13,015 nt of DNA. It comes from an uncultured Lachnospiraceae bacterium. GTDB taxonomy: Bacteria; Bacillota; Clostridia; Lachnospirales; Lachnospiraceae. Every line of letters starts with the position of its first letter. The first letter of the stretch is position 1. Positions 7,114-13,015 of the stretch are shown here, one piece after another. The notes below the pieces were generated by a model that saw only the letters and a list, made by a program, of their open reading frames with translations, made no database searches and was not told the origin of the DNA. A program made the position numbers and the translations under genes. Location: the NCBI GenBank assembly GCA_902766655.1, contig CACXEL010000038.1, positions 1 through 13,015 of the forward strand, given 5' to 3'.

Positions 7114-7959
7114 ATGAGCGGAACCTTATACCTGTGTGCGACGCCCATAGGCAACCTGGAGGACATCACCCTCCGGGTCCTTCGGGTGCTGAGGGAGGTG
7201 GACCTGATCGCCGCCGAGGACACCCGGACCTCGGGCGTCCTCCTGTCGCATTTCGACATCCACACGCCCCTGACCAGCTACCACAAGTTCAACGAGGAGG
7301 ACAAGGCCCCCGAGCTGGTGGGCAGGCTCCTCTCCGGCGTGAACATCGCACTGATCACCGATGCGGGGACGCCGGCCATTTCCGACCCCGGGGAGCACCT
7401 GGTCAGGCTCTGCATCGACAGCGGTGTGCCGGTGACCTCCCTGCCCGGGCCAAGCGCCGTCATCACCGCGCTGACCATCTCGGGCCTTTCGACCCGCCGC
7501 TTCGCTTTCGAAGGTTTTCTGCCCACCGACAGGAAGGAGCGAATGGAGCGGCTGGCCGCCCTGAGAAATGAAGACCGCACCACGGTCATCTACGAGGCCC
7601 CCCACCGCCTGAAAAAGACCCTGTCCGAGCTGGCGGACCAGGTGGGCGCCGACCGGTCTCTGGCCATGACCCGGGAGCTGACCAAGAAATTCGAGACGGT
7701 GGTCCGGGGAACCGTGGCCGACTGTCTCCTGGACACCGAGGTCCACGAGCCCCGCGGAGAGTACGTCCTGATACTGGGCGGCCGGCCTGAGGAGGAGATG
7801 GCCCGCGAGAAGGCCGCAGCCTGGGAGAGCATGAGCGTGGCCGAACATGTGGCCATGTATGAAGGGCAGGGCCTGCCACGCAAGGAGGCCATGCGGCGGG
7901 CAGCCGCCGACCGCGGCACCAGCCGGCGGGAGATCTATCAGGCGCTCCTGGAAGAGTGA
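7114..7959 (+). CDS. rsmI: 16S rRNA (cytidine-1402 2'-O)-methyltransferase
   Basis: The 281-residue protein is a typical RsmI, close to the 286 residues of the E. coli enzyme. RsmI uses SAM to methylate the ribose of C1402 in the ribosomal decoding centre. Family motifs are LYLCATPIGNLEDITLR near the N terminus, AAEDTRTS, ALITDAGTPAISDPG and SLPGPSAV, the tetrapyrrole-methylase-like SAM fold, followed by FEGFLP and YEAPHRL. I place the start at ATG 7114 (MSGTLYL); a GTG at 7105 is in frame but sits within the GGCGGGTG that probably serves as the ribosome binding site. It lies 15 bases after trmN6 and closes the run, as yabC does in Bacillus. Its TGA stop is the first part of the long palindrome. 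Confidence 0.95.
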   Translation: MSGTLYLCATPIGNLEDITLRVLRVLREVDLIAAEDTRTSGVLLSHFDIHTPLTSYHKFNEEDKAPELVGRLLSGVNIALITDAGTPAISDPGEHLVRLCIDSGVPVTSLPGPSAVITALTISGLSTRRFAFEGFLPTDRKERMERLAALRNEDRTTVIYEAPHRLKKTLSELADQVGADRSLAMTRELTKKFETVVRGTVADCLLDTEVHEPRGEYVLILGGRPEEEMAREKAAAWESMSVAEHVAMYEGQGLPRKEAMRRAAADRGTSRREIYQALLEE

Positions 7960-8040
7960 GCATGATAAAGAGGGAGGGGTCTTTTCTCTCAAAAATCTGA
8001 GATTTTTGAGAGAAAAGACCCCTCCCTCTTTATCATGCTC
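7958..8040. repeat. 83-bp perfect palindrome between convergent rsmI and the cytidylate-kinase-like gene, probable bidirectional terminator
   Basis: Two 41-base arms (7958-7998 and 8000-8040) are exact reverse complements around one central base at 7999. The left arm includes the last two bases of the rsmI stop codon, and the right arm ends 15 bases before the stop of the convergent gene. It therefore fills almost the whole gap. The GC-rich part GAGGGAGGGGTC pairs with GACCCCTCCCTC and is followed by TTTAT on either strand, so it could end transcription in both directions. The length is well beyond a usual terminator stem. A fold-back assembly artefact is an alternative. Confidence 0.6.
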
Positions 8041-8055
8041 CGGACGGAACTTGTA

Positions 8056-8670
8056 TTACGGCTCCAGAATGCCCTTCAGGATCAGGAAGTCTTCGATCAG
8101 CTTGACAGACCCCTCAATGCCCAGGGCGGAGGAATTGATCATAAGATCTCTTCCCTCCGGGCTTGCCCACTTGCGGTCCGTGTAGAACTGATAGTAGGCC
8201 CGGCGGCTCTTCTCGATCCGGCGGACGATCTTTTCCGCTGCCAGAGAGTCGGAAATGTCCTCCACGGTCATGATCCGCTGGATGCGGTCATTCCTCGGCG
8301 CGTAGATGAAGATGCTGATGAGATCCGGGTCGTCCTTCAGGATATCGTCGGCGCAGCGGCCGATGAAGATGGCGGAATGCTTCTCGGCCTCATCCCGGAT
8401 GATATTGGCCTGGAGGCTGTAGAGGCGGGAGGAGAGGGAGGCCGTCTCGATCCCGTAAGCGATGTAGGGCTCGAAGAAGGGATTGGAGACCTTCTCGTCC
8501 TCATCGTTAAGCAGATCCTCGTTGAGGCCGTGCTTTTTTGCAATCATGGAGAGAATGTTCTTGTCGAAGAGTGGAATACCCAGTTCCTTGCTGAGGGCTT
8601 CGCCGATGGCATGCCCGCCGCTCCCGTATTCGCGTCCTATGGCAATCAGGACCTTCTTTTTAAGCTTCAT
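8056..8670 (-). CDS. cytidylate-kinase-like family protein
   Basis: The 204-residue protein starts KKKVLIAIGREYGSGGHAIG. The GREYGSGG loop (12-19) followed by IGEALSKELGIPLFDKNIL (22-40) is the hallmark of the cytidylate-kinase-like family (Pfam cytidylate_kin2 type). In these, the Walker A lysine position is altered relative to true cytidylate kinase. A central FIGRCADDIL (102-111) and an arginine-rich segment, VRRIEKSRRAYYQFYT (149-164), resemble the substrate and lid regions of monophosphate kinases. The ATG at 8670 is preferred because AGGAGG lies 7-12 bases upstream on the minus strand; an upstream ATG at 8766 falls on the predicted -10 region. It converges on rsmI and lies downstream of recQ with its own promoter. 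The actual substrate is not known from sequence. Confidence 0.8.
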   Translation of the reverse strand: MKLKKKVLIAIGREYGSGGHAIGEALSKELGIPLFDKNILSMIAKKHGLNEDLLNDEDEKVSNPFFEPYIAYGIETASLSSRLYSLQANIIRDEAEKHSAIFIGRCADDILKDDPDLISIFIYAPRNDRIQRIMTVEDISDSLAAEKIVRRIEKSRRAYYQFYTDRKWASPEGRDLMINSSALGIEGSVKLIEDFLILKGILEP

Positions 8671-8756
8671 AGGAGTTCCTCCTTCCTTAACTACTCGGTG
8701 AGAATGTTGTGCGGCTGAAACGAAAAATGCTCGCATGGGCCACTTATGCTGTATAT

Positions 8757-8786
8757 AGTATATCACAAGTGCCGGAATATTACCAA
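8757..8786 (-). promoter_or_regulatory. promoter of the cytidylate-kinase-like gene
   Basis: Reading the minus strand, a TTGGTA box (complement of 8781-8786) and a TATACT box (complement of 8757-8762) are 18 bases apart. The predicted leader is about 80 bases. A further inverted repeat CGAAATA-N6-TATTTCG (8805-8824) sits just upstream and could be an operator or activator site. AT-rich composition here contrasts with the flanking genes. Confidence 0.45.
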
Positions 8787-8843
8787 AGATTAATGAAGAA
8801 TGTTCGAAATATCACTGTATTTCGCATATGTTTTTTGACTATT

Positions 8844-8909
8844 TGTAACTGGTCAGCATCTGGGAATAATGAACAGGGCATCCCGGGCTGTGGGGGCTGA
8901 CCAGTTACA
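8844..8909. repeat. inverted repeat with 14-base perfect arms in the recQ-cytidylate-kinase-like gap
   Basis: Arms TGTAACTGGTCAGC (8844-8857) and GCTGACCAGTTACA (8896-8909) match perfectly and enclose 38 bases that can form a smaller GGGA/TCCC stem. It lies 16 bases beyond the recQ stop. A T-rich tract (TCTTTTTCATTT) follows on the plus strand only, so as a terminator it points against recQ rather than with it. It may be a palindromic interspersed element of the REP or MITE kind (inference); no transposase is nearby. Confidence 0.5.
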
Positions 8910-8925
8910 TCTTTTTCATTTCCCC

Positions 8926-10398
8926 TCAGCGCGTCTCCAGGTATTCCCGGATTTCCCTGACAAAATGGCGCCCGTACCGAAGGCAGCGCCGGAGCCCGCT
9001 CCCCTCTATAAAAATGAGCTCCATAAGAGTGGTCGGCCTTACCCGGGCCATGTCGTGGAGTACAGTGTCGGAAAAGACCTTGTAGGGGAGGCATTTCCGT
9101 TCTTTTGAGAGGCGCTTTCGGAGGGCCCGCAGCTCCTTCAGCAGAACGGGATCCTCCACCCCCGGGACCAGGGGCGGCCTCCGGTCCAGAGAGAAATGCA
9201 GACAGACAGAGCAGTTGCCGCAGAATTCAGGCGCCTCCTCCCCGAAATAGCCGAGCATCGACTTCCGGAGACACTCGTGGCCCGACGCGTAGCGGCGGAT
9301 GGAGAGAAATCGCTCCCGCTTGACGCGCGCCTGGGCAGTGGAGTGACTGATGAAGAAGCGGTTGATCTTGAGGTCACGGGCTGTCGTGAGCAGGATGCAG
9401 GCGGAACTTTTGCCGTCGCGCCCTGCCCGCCCCGCCTCCTGGTAGTAATTTTCCAGGTCGCCGGGCATGTTGTAGTGGATGACGAAGCGGACGTCGGGCT
9501 TGTCGATGCCCATACCGAAGGCGTTGGTGGCCACCATGATGAGAAAACGGCCGGACAGCCAGCCGGTGAGGCTCCGGCTCCGCTCTTCCGGATCCATACC
9601 CGCATGGTAGCGGCCGGCGGTGACTCCCTCGGCCAGGAGGCGGCGGAGGGTGGATTCGACGGTGCGCCGGGTCAGGCAGTAGATGATGCCGCAGGTGCCC
9701 TCGTAGAGGGCGAGGAGCTTCCTGAGCTCCGACCACTTGTCCAGGGGCTTTCGGACCTCGAAATAGAGGTTGGGCCGGTCGAAGCCGGTGGTCAGGGTGA
9801 AGGGGTCCTGGAGGCCGACGAGGGAAATGATGTCCCTGCGGACCGCCGGTGTGGCCGTGGCTGTGAAGGCGGCCGTGACCGGGCGGACCGGGAGGGAGGA
9901 GAGAAAGGTCTTGATTTCCAGGTAGGCAGGGCGGAATTCGCGGCCCCACTGGGAGACGCAGTGGGCCTCGTCCACGGCCAGGAGGGAGATGGGGCAGTGG
10001 TCTCTGAGAAAATCCATTTCCGGAGAGCGGAGGCGTTCGGGGGAAACGTAGAGCAGGCGGATGCGTCCGGAGACGCACTGCCGCAGGATGGCGCTGCGAG
10101 CCGGCCTTGTCTGGGCGGAGCTCAGGAAGGCGGCCGGGACCTGGCGCCTCCTGAGGGACGCGACCTGGTCCTCCATGAGGGAGATGAGGGGCGAGATGAC
10201 CAGTGTGAGGCCAGGCAGAAGGAGTGCGGGCACCTGGTAGCAGAGGGACTTGCCGGCTCCGGTGGGCATGACGCCCAGGACGTCGCGGCCGGACAGGATG
10301 GCGCCTATGACGCCGGCCTGGCCGGGGCGGAAATCTGGGTAGCCGAACACGCGGAAAAGGGCCTCGCGGGCGGAGGCGGGGATGGGTTCGTTTTTCAT
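8926..10398 (-). CDS. recQ: RecQ-family ATP-dependent DNA helicase lacking a recognisable winged-helix domain
   Basis: The 490-residue superfamily 2 helicase unwinds DNA 3' to 5' in recombination and repair. Motif 0 is FRPGQ (23-27), motif I MPTGAGKS (44-51), motif II VDEAH (142-146) with the RecQ aromatic-rich loop CVSQWGREFRPAY (147-159), and motif III TATATP (179-184). Motif V is ATNAFGMGIDKPDV (290-303) and motif VI QEAGRAGRDGK (320-330). The zinc module has C376, C393, C396 and C399. Next comes a C-terminal HRDC-like segment (about 416-488) with LRALRKRL and FSDTVLHDMARVRPTT. E. coli RecQ has about 609 residues; here the winged-helix (RQC) part between the zinc site and HRDC is missing, since only about 16 residues separate them. 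The start at 10398 (MKNEPIPA) follows AGAAAGG. It is divergent from the charged protein gene. Confidence 0.92.
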   Translation of the reverse strand: MKNEPIPASAREALFRVFGYPDFRPGQAGVIGAILSGRDVLGVMPTGAGKSLCYQVPALLLPGLTLVISPLISLMEDQVASLRRRQVPAAFLSSAQTRPARSAILRQCVSGRIRLLYVSPERLRSPEMDFLRDHCPISLLAVDEAHCVSQWGREFRPAYLEIKTFLSSLPVRPVTAAFTATATPAVRRDIISLVGLQDPFTLTTGFDRPNLYFEVRKPLDKWSELRKLLALYEGTCGIIYCLTRRTVESTLRRLLAEGVTAGRYHAGMDPEERSRSLTGWLSGRFLIMVATNAFGMGIDKPDVRFVIHYNMPGDLENYYQEAGRAGRDGKSSACILLTTARDLKINRFFISHSTAQARVKRERFLSIRRYASGHECLRKSMLGYFGEEAPEFCGNCSVCLHFSLDRRPPLVPGVEDPVLLKELRALRKRLSKERKCLPYKVFSDTVLHDMARVRPTTLMELIFIEGSGLRRCLRYGRHFVREIREYLETR

Positions 10399-10399
10399 G

Positions 10400-10442
10400 G
10401 AAAGCCTTTCTTTTGTCAGAAAATTACACGCGAAAGGCTTTA
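10400..10442. promoter_or_regulatory. pair of near-palindromic sites upstream of recQ
   Basis: GAAAGCCTTTC (10400-10410) and GAAAGGCTTTA (10432-10442) are each near-palindromic. They also form an inverted repeat with each other (10 of 11 positions). Their centres are 32 bases apart, about three DNA turns, as for a dimeric regulator. The first overlaps the region just ahead of the recQ start. Function is inferred from pattern only. Confidence 0.3.
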
Positions 10443-10446
10443 ACTA

Positions 10447-10475
10447 TTGCGCAGATTCGGAGCGGGGAATAAAAT
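10447..10475 (+). promoter_or_regulatory. possible promoter of the charged-repeat protein gene
   Basis: TTGCGC (10447-10452) and TAAAAT (10470-10475) are 17 bases apart in the divergent gap. The -35 match is only partial. A hairpin GCCGCC-N6-GGCGGC (10546-10563) lies in the predicted leader shortly before the ribosome binding site AGGGGGAA. An alternative stem, CTGTC with GACAG (10551-10555 with 10565-10569), is mutually exclusive with it. Confidence 0.3.
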
Positions 10476-10577
10476 AGAAAGGAAGATGTTCGGGACGTAT
10501 CGGTTCCCGGGATGTGGAATATGCCCTTATTGTAGGAGTCAGCTGGCCGCCTGTCAAGGCGGCAGACAGGGGGAAAA

Positions 10578-12089
10578 ATGGGCGTTTACAGGTATTTCGG
10601 CAACTCATCGGCTTCTGTCCAGGTCCAAAAGGCGACCGGTGACCTCGGCAGGAAGGAACTCAGGCGCCGGGCCTTGTCCAAGGCCGCCCAGGCCGAGGCC
10701 CTGCTCGCGGAGATGCCCGGGGCGCTTGTCATCGTGGTGGCAGGGCCGGAGGGCAGGAACCGCGAGGACCTGCTTTCATTTCTCAAAAAATCGCTTCGGC
10801 CGTCGGAGATCCTGGGGGCGAATGACCTCGAGGAGCGGATCCTCACGCCTGCGCCGGGCGAGCTCTTTGTTCTCTACACGGAAAATGAAGACATTGAGTA
10901 TGCCCGGATCGCGGGTGAGCCCCAGTTCCTGGAGGTGACGCTGACTTCGGGCCGCAAGGACAAGCGGCAGAAGTGGCACACCAGGCTGCTGGTCATGCGG
11001 GCCCTGGTGAGGACCCTCAAACGGATGAAAAAGGACGCGGCCCTGGAGGCTGCCTCGGCCGATGCGCTGGCCTCCTTCATCGGCCTGGATGAGGAGGACG
11101 AGGAGGATCTGCAGCATCCGGCGGAGGAGAACCTCGGTAAGGCGCGGGCGGGTGAAGTGGCCAAGTTCGTGCCCGTAGGCGGGCCGGAGAGTGATGAGCC
11201 GGAGGATGAGGACGAAGAAGAGCCGGACGATGAAGAGCCGGAAGATGAAGACGAAGAAGAACCGGATGATGAGGACGTACCGGCGCTTGAGAGCGGGGAT
11301 GAGCCGGCAGAAGGCGAGTCCGGGGACGTGAGCGGCAGCGGACCGGCGGCTGAGAACGGGATTGAGCCGCCCTCTGACGAACCGGAGATCGTGAGCGAGG
11401 ACCCGCCGGCGGATAAAGCGGCTAAGAAACGTGAGAAGAAGGCTGCGAAGAAGGCCGCCAAGAAGGAGAAGGCCGCCAAGAAGGCGGAGAAGAAAAAGGC
11501 CCGGTCCGCTGAGGCTAAGGCAGAGGAAGCTGCCGGGCCGACGGAGCCTGTGGCGGCAGTGTCAGCTGAGGCGGAGGAAGCTGTTCCGCCGGCGGAGTCT
11601 GTGACCGATGTGTCCGCCGGAGATGCAGGAACTGTGCCTGCGGCAGGTGCACTGGAAAAAGCGGATGAAGAGGCAGAAGAGGATTCTGAGGAGCTTGCCG
11701 GCGGGGAGGAGATCGTTTTCACGCGCCACAACCTGGAAGAATGGTTCAAGGAGCAGTACCTCGTCGACGATGACGATGAGGAGGACTACCCCCTCCAGGA
11801 GGCCATCGACCGCGCTGCCGAGGACCTGGCCAGGGCTGATGATGAGGACGCGCTGGCAGCGGCGGAGGCTGCAGAAGAAGCTGTGGAGGAACCCGCTGAG
11901 GAGCCGGCTGGGGAAGAAGCTGTGGAAGAACCTGCTGAGGAGGCGGCTGCGGTAGAAGCTGCGGAGGAACCCGCGGAGGAGCCGGCTGCCGAGGAAGCAG
12001 AGGAACCTGCGGAAGGGTCGGACAGTGATCTGTACACCCAGGGCCGGCGTCTGGGCGGCTGGAGGCGCAGGAAGAGGAGACGCTCCTGA
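10578..12089 (+). CDS. unrecognised 503-residue protein with alternating acidic and lysine-rich low-complexity blocks
   Basis: I do not recognise a family. Residues 1-170 look folded: a basic helix (25-45), a strand GALVIVVAG (48-56), then ELFVLYTENEDIEYARI (95-111) and a basic helix with VRTLKRMKK (144-152). From 171 the chain turns low-complexity. An acidic block (171-275) carries a 13-residue repeat, EDEDEEEPDDE plus two residues, twice (209-221 and 222-234). A lysine/alanine block (280-309) is followed by an Ala/Glu/Pro region. A more complex island (about 377-415) contains RHNLEEWFKEQYLVDDDD, then come AEEP-type repeats (430-478). The tail is GGWRRRKRRRS (493-503). No signal peptide or membrane helix is visible. 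Start ATG follows AGGGGGAA. A role in binding nucleic acid or ribosomes is only a guess from charge. Confidence 0.75.
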   Translation: MGVYRYFGNSSASVQVQKATGDLGRKELRRRALSKAAQAEALLAEMPGALVIVVAGPEGRNREDLLSFLKKSLRPSEILGANDLEERILTPAPGELFVLYTENEDIEYARIAGEPQFLEVTLTSGRKDKRQKWHTRLLVMRALVRTLKRMKKDAALEAASADALASFIGLDEEDEEDLQHPAEENLGKARAGEVAKFVPVGGPESDEPEDEDEEEPDDEEPEDEDEEEPDDEDVPALESGDEPAEGESGDVSGSGPAAENGIEPPSDEPEIVSEDPPADKAAKKREKKAAKKAAKKEKAAKKAEKKKARSAEAKAEEAAGPTEPVAAVSAEAEEAVPPAESVTDVSAGDAGTVPAAGALEKADEEAEEDSEELAGGEEIVFTRHNLEEWFKEQYLVDDDDEEDYPLQEAIDRAAEDLARADDEDALAAAEAAEEAVEEPAEEPAGEEAVEEPAEEAAAVEAAEEPAEEPAAEEAEEPAEGSDSDLYTQGRRLGGWRRRKRRRS

Positions 12090-12127
12090 CCGGCAGCTGA
12101 GTTGTCCTGAGTTTTGCGTGTCTGTAT

Positions 12128-12156
12128 TTTACAAACTGCCCCGCGGGGAGTATAAT
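12128..12156 (+). promoter_or_regulatory. near-consensus sigma-A promoter of the nicotinate phosphoribosyltransferase gene, with a palindrome in the spacer
   Basis: TTTACA (12128-12133) and a perfect TATAAT (12151-12156) stand 17 bases apart. A 10-base perfect palindrome CCCCGCGGGG (12139-12148) fills most of the spacer and would suit a repressor. A further small hairpin TCCCC-GACA-GGGGA (12177-12190) lies just before the ribosome binding site AGGAGG (12193-12198). Confidence 0.65.
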
Positions 12157-12209
12157 CATATGGTTGAACAATGCGCTCCCCGACAGGGGAATAGGAGGAG
12201 AAGAGGAAA

Positions 12210-13015
12210 ATGAGAGCCGCCAACCTGACGCTGCTGACAGACCTGTATGAGTTGACCATGATGCAGGGCTACTTCAAGAATCCCACTGACCAGATCGTCG
12301 TCTTCGACGCATTTTACAGAAAGAACCCCTGCGACGGCGGGTACGCCATCTGCTGCGGCCTGTCCGACGTCATCGAATACATCAAGAACCTGCATTTTAC
12401 CTATGAGGATATCGTGTATCTGAGGAGCCTGGGGATCTTTGAGGAGGACTTCCTGGATTATCTGGCAGGTTTTCATTTCACGGGAGACATCTGGGGTATC
12501 CCGGAAGGCACGGTCATCTTCCCGCGTGAGCCCATGCTCAAGGTCATCGCGCCCATCATGCAGGCCCAGCTGATCGAGACGGCCGTCCTCAACATGCTCA
12601 ACCACCAGTCCCTGATCGCCACCAAGGCCGCCCGCGTCTGTTACGCGGCCAAGGGCGACGGCGTCATGGAGTTTGGTCTGCGCCGGGCCCAGGGGCCGGA
12701 TGCCGGTATATACGGCGCCCGCGCCGCGGTCATCGCCGGCTGCGCCGGTACCTCCAACGTCCTGACGGGCAAGATGTTCGATGTTCCCATCCTGGGCACC
12801 CACGCCCACAGCTGGATCATGAGCTTCCCGAGCGAGTACGAGGCCTTCAAGGCCTACGCCAAGATCTACCCCAACGCCTGCACCCTCCTGGTCGACACCT
12901 ACGACGTGCTGGGCTCCGGCGTCCCCAACGCCATCCGCGTCTTCACGGAAATGCGCGAGGCCGGCATCAAGCTGACCCGCTACGGCATCCGCATCGACTC
13001 CGGCGACCTTGCCTA
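12210..13015 (+). CDS. pncB: nicotinate phosphoribosyltransferase, N-terminal part cut by the window end
   Basis: The enzyme joins nicotinate and PRPP to form nicotinate mononucleotide in the NAD salvage pathway. The visible 268 residues begin with LTLLTDLYELTMMQGYF (6-22), the classic N-terminal signature. They continue with FDAFYRKNPCDGGYAI (32-47), EFGLRRAQGPDAG (154-166) for substrate phosphate binding and GTHAHSWIMSF (196-206), which carries the histidine region of the family. RIDSGDLA (261-268) lies at the window edge. The whole protein should be near 480 residues, so about 45% is missing. Start ATG follows AGGAGG (12193-12198) and a second GAGGA. It has its own promoter and is not coupled to the preceding gene. 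Confidence 0.93.
   Translation, partial: MRAANLTLLTDLYELTMMQGYFKNPTDQIVVFDAFYRKNPCDGGYAICCGLSDVIEYIKNLHFTYEDIVYLRSLGIFEEDFLDYLAGFHFTGDIWGIPEGTVIFPREPMLKVIAPIMQAQLIETAVLNMLNHQSLIATKAARVCYAAKGDGVMEFGLRRAQGPDAGIYGARAAVIAGCAGTSNVLTGKMFDVPILGTHAHSWIMSFPSEYEAFKAYAKIYPNACTLLVDTYDVLGSGVPNAIRVFTEMREAGIKLTRYGIRIDSGDLA

Noticed and set aside
7847..8185. Open frame crossing the 83-bp palindrome from rsmI into the next gene.
   Set aside because: Its translation mirrors the palindrome, producing a repeated peptide, and is out of frame with both real genes.
8788..8800. AATGAAGAA as a seventh copy of the AAATGAAGAC word.
   Set aside because: The last base differs and the region is AT-rich, so chance is a sufficient explanation.
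9196..10443. Long open frame of 415 codons on the plus strand opposite recQ.
   Set aside because: It is a shadow of recQ caused by GC-rich third codon positions. The encoded sequence is rich in Gly, Ala and Glu with no motif.
11161..11275. Direct repeat in DNA of the acidic region as a mobile or CRISPR-like repeat.
   Set aside because: The repeat is in frame, codes for the same acidic peptide and has no spacers; it is an internal protein repeat.

Overview
The window is GC-rich DNA that looks chromosomal and comes most likely from a high-GC member of the Clostridia (Lachnospiraceae-like). Four things point there: a tetM-type ribosomal GTPase fused to a YacP/Rae1-type NYN nuclease domain; a holB-ricT-trmN6-rsmI gene order matching the Bacillus holB-yaaT-yabB-yabC cluster; a guanylate-kinase-like protein where Bacillus carries tmk; and AGGAGG-type ribosome binding sites with sigma-A-like promoters. 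The taxon is an inference from gene content. No tRNA, rRNA, CRISPR array, transposase or phage gene was seen.

Layout. (1) 96-2846 (+): a 916-residue translation GTPase/NYN nuclease fusion with its own promoter. (2) 3130-7959 (+): a five-gene run of guanylate-kinase-like protein, holB (DNA polymerase III delta'), ricT (PSP1/YaaT), trmN6-like tRNA methyltransferase and rsmI (16S rRNA methyltransferase). A strong promoter and a structured leader precede it. It ends in a perfect 83-bp palindrome that fills the gap to the next, convergent gene. (3) 8056-10398 (-): recQ-type helicase, then a cytidylate-kinase-like protein with its own promoter. The gap between them holds a second long inverted repeat. 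(4) 10578-12089 (+): an unrecognised 503-residue protein with alternating acidic and lysine-rich blocks and an arginine-rich end, divergent from recQ. (5) 12210-end (+): nicotinate phosphoribosyltransferase, cut by the window edge, behind a near-consensus promoter.

Most genes serve information processing: replication (holB), DNA repair (recQ), ribosome and tRNA modification (rsmI, trmN6), RNA processing (ricT) and ribosome-linked GTPase/nuclease action. The others serve nucleotide and NAD supply.

The least expected signals are: a 10-base word, AAATGAAGAC, found six times in both orientations and in different reading frames; the GTPase-nuclease fusion; the 83-bp perfect palindrome; a terminator-shaped hairpin inside the trmN6 coding sequence; and the low-complexity charged protein. 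All calls come from reading the sequence; no database search was run.
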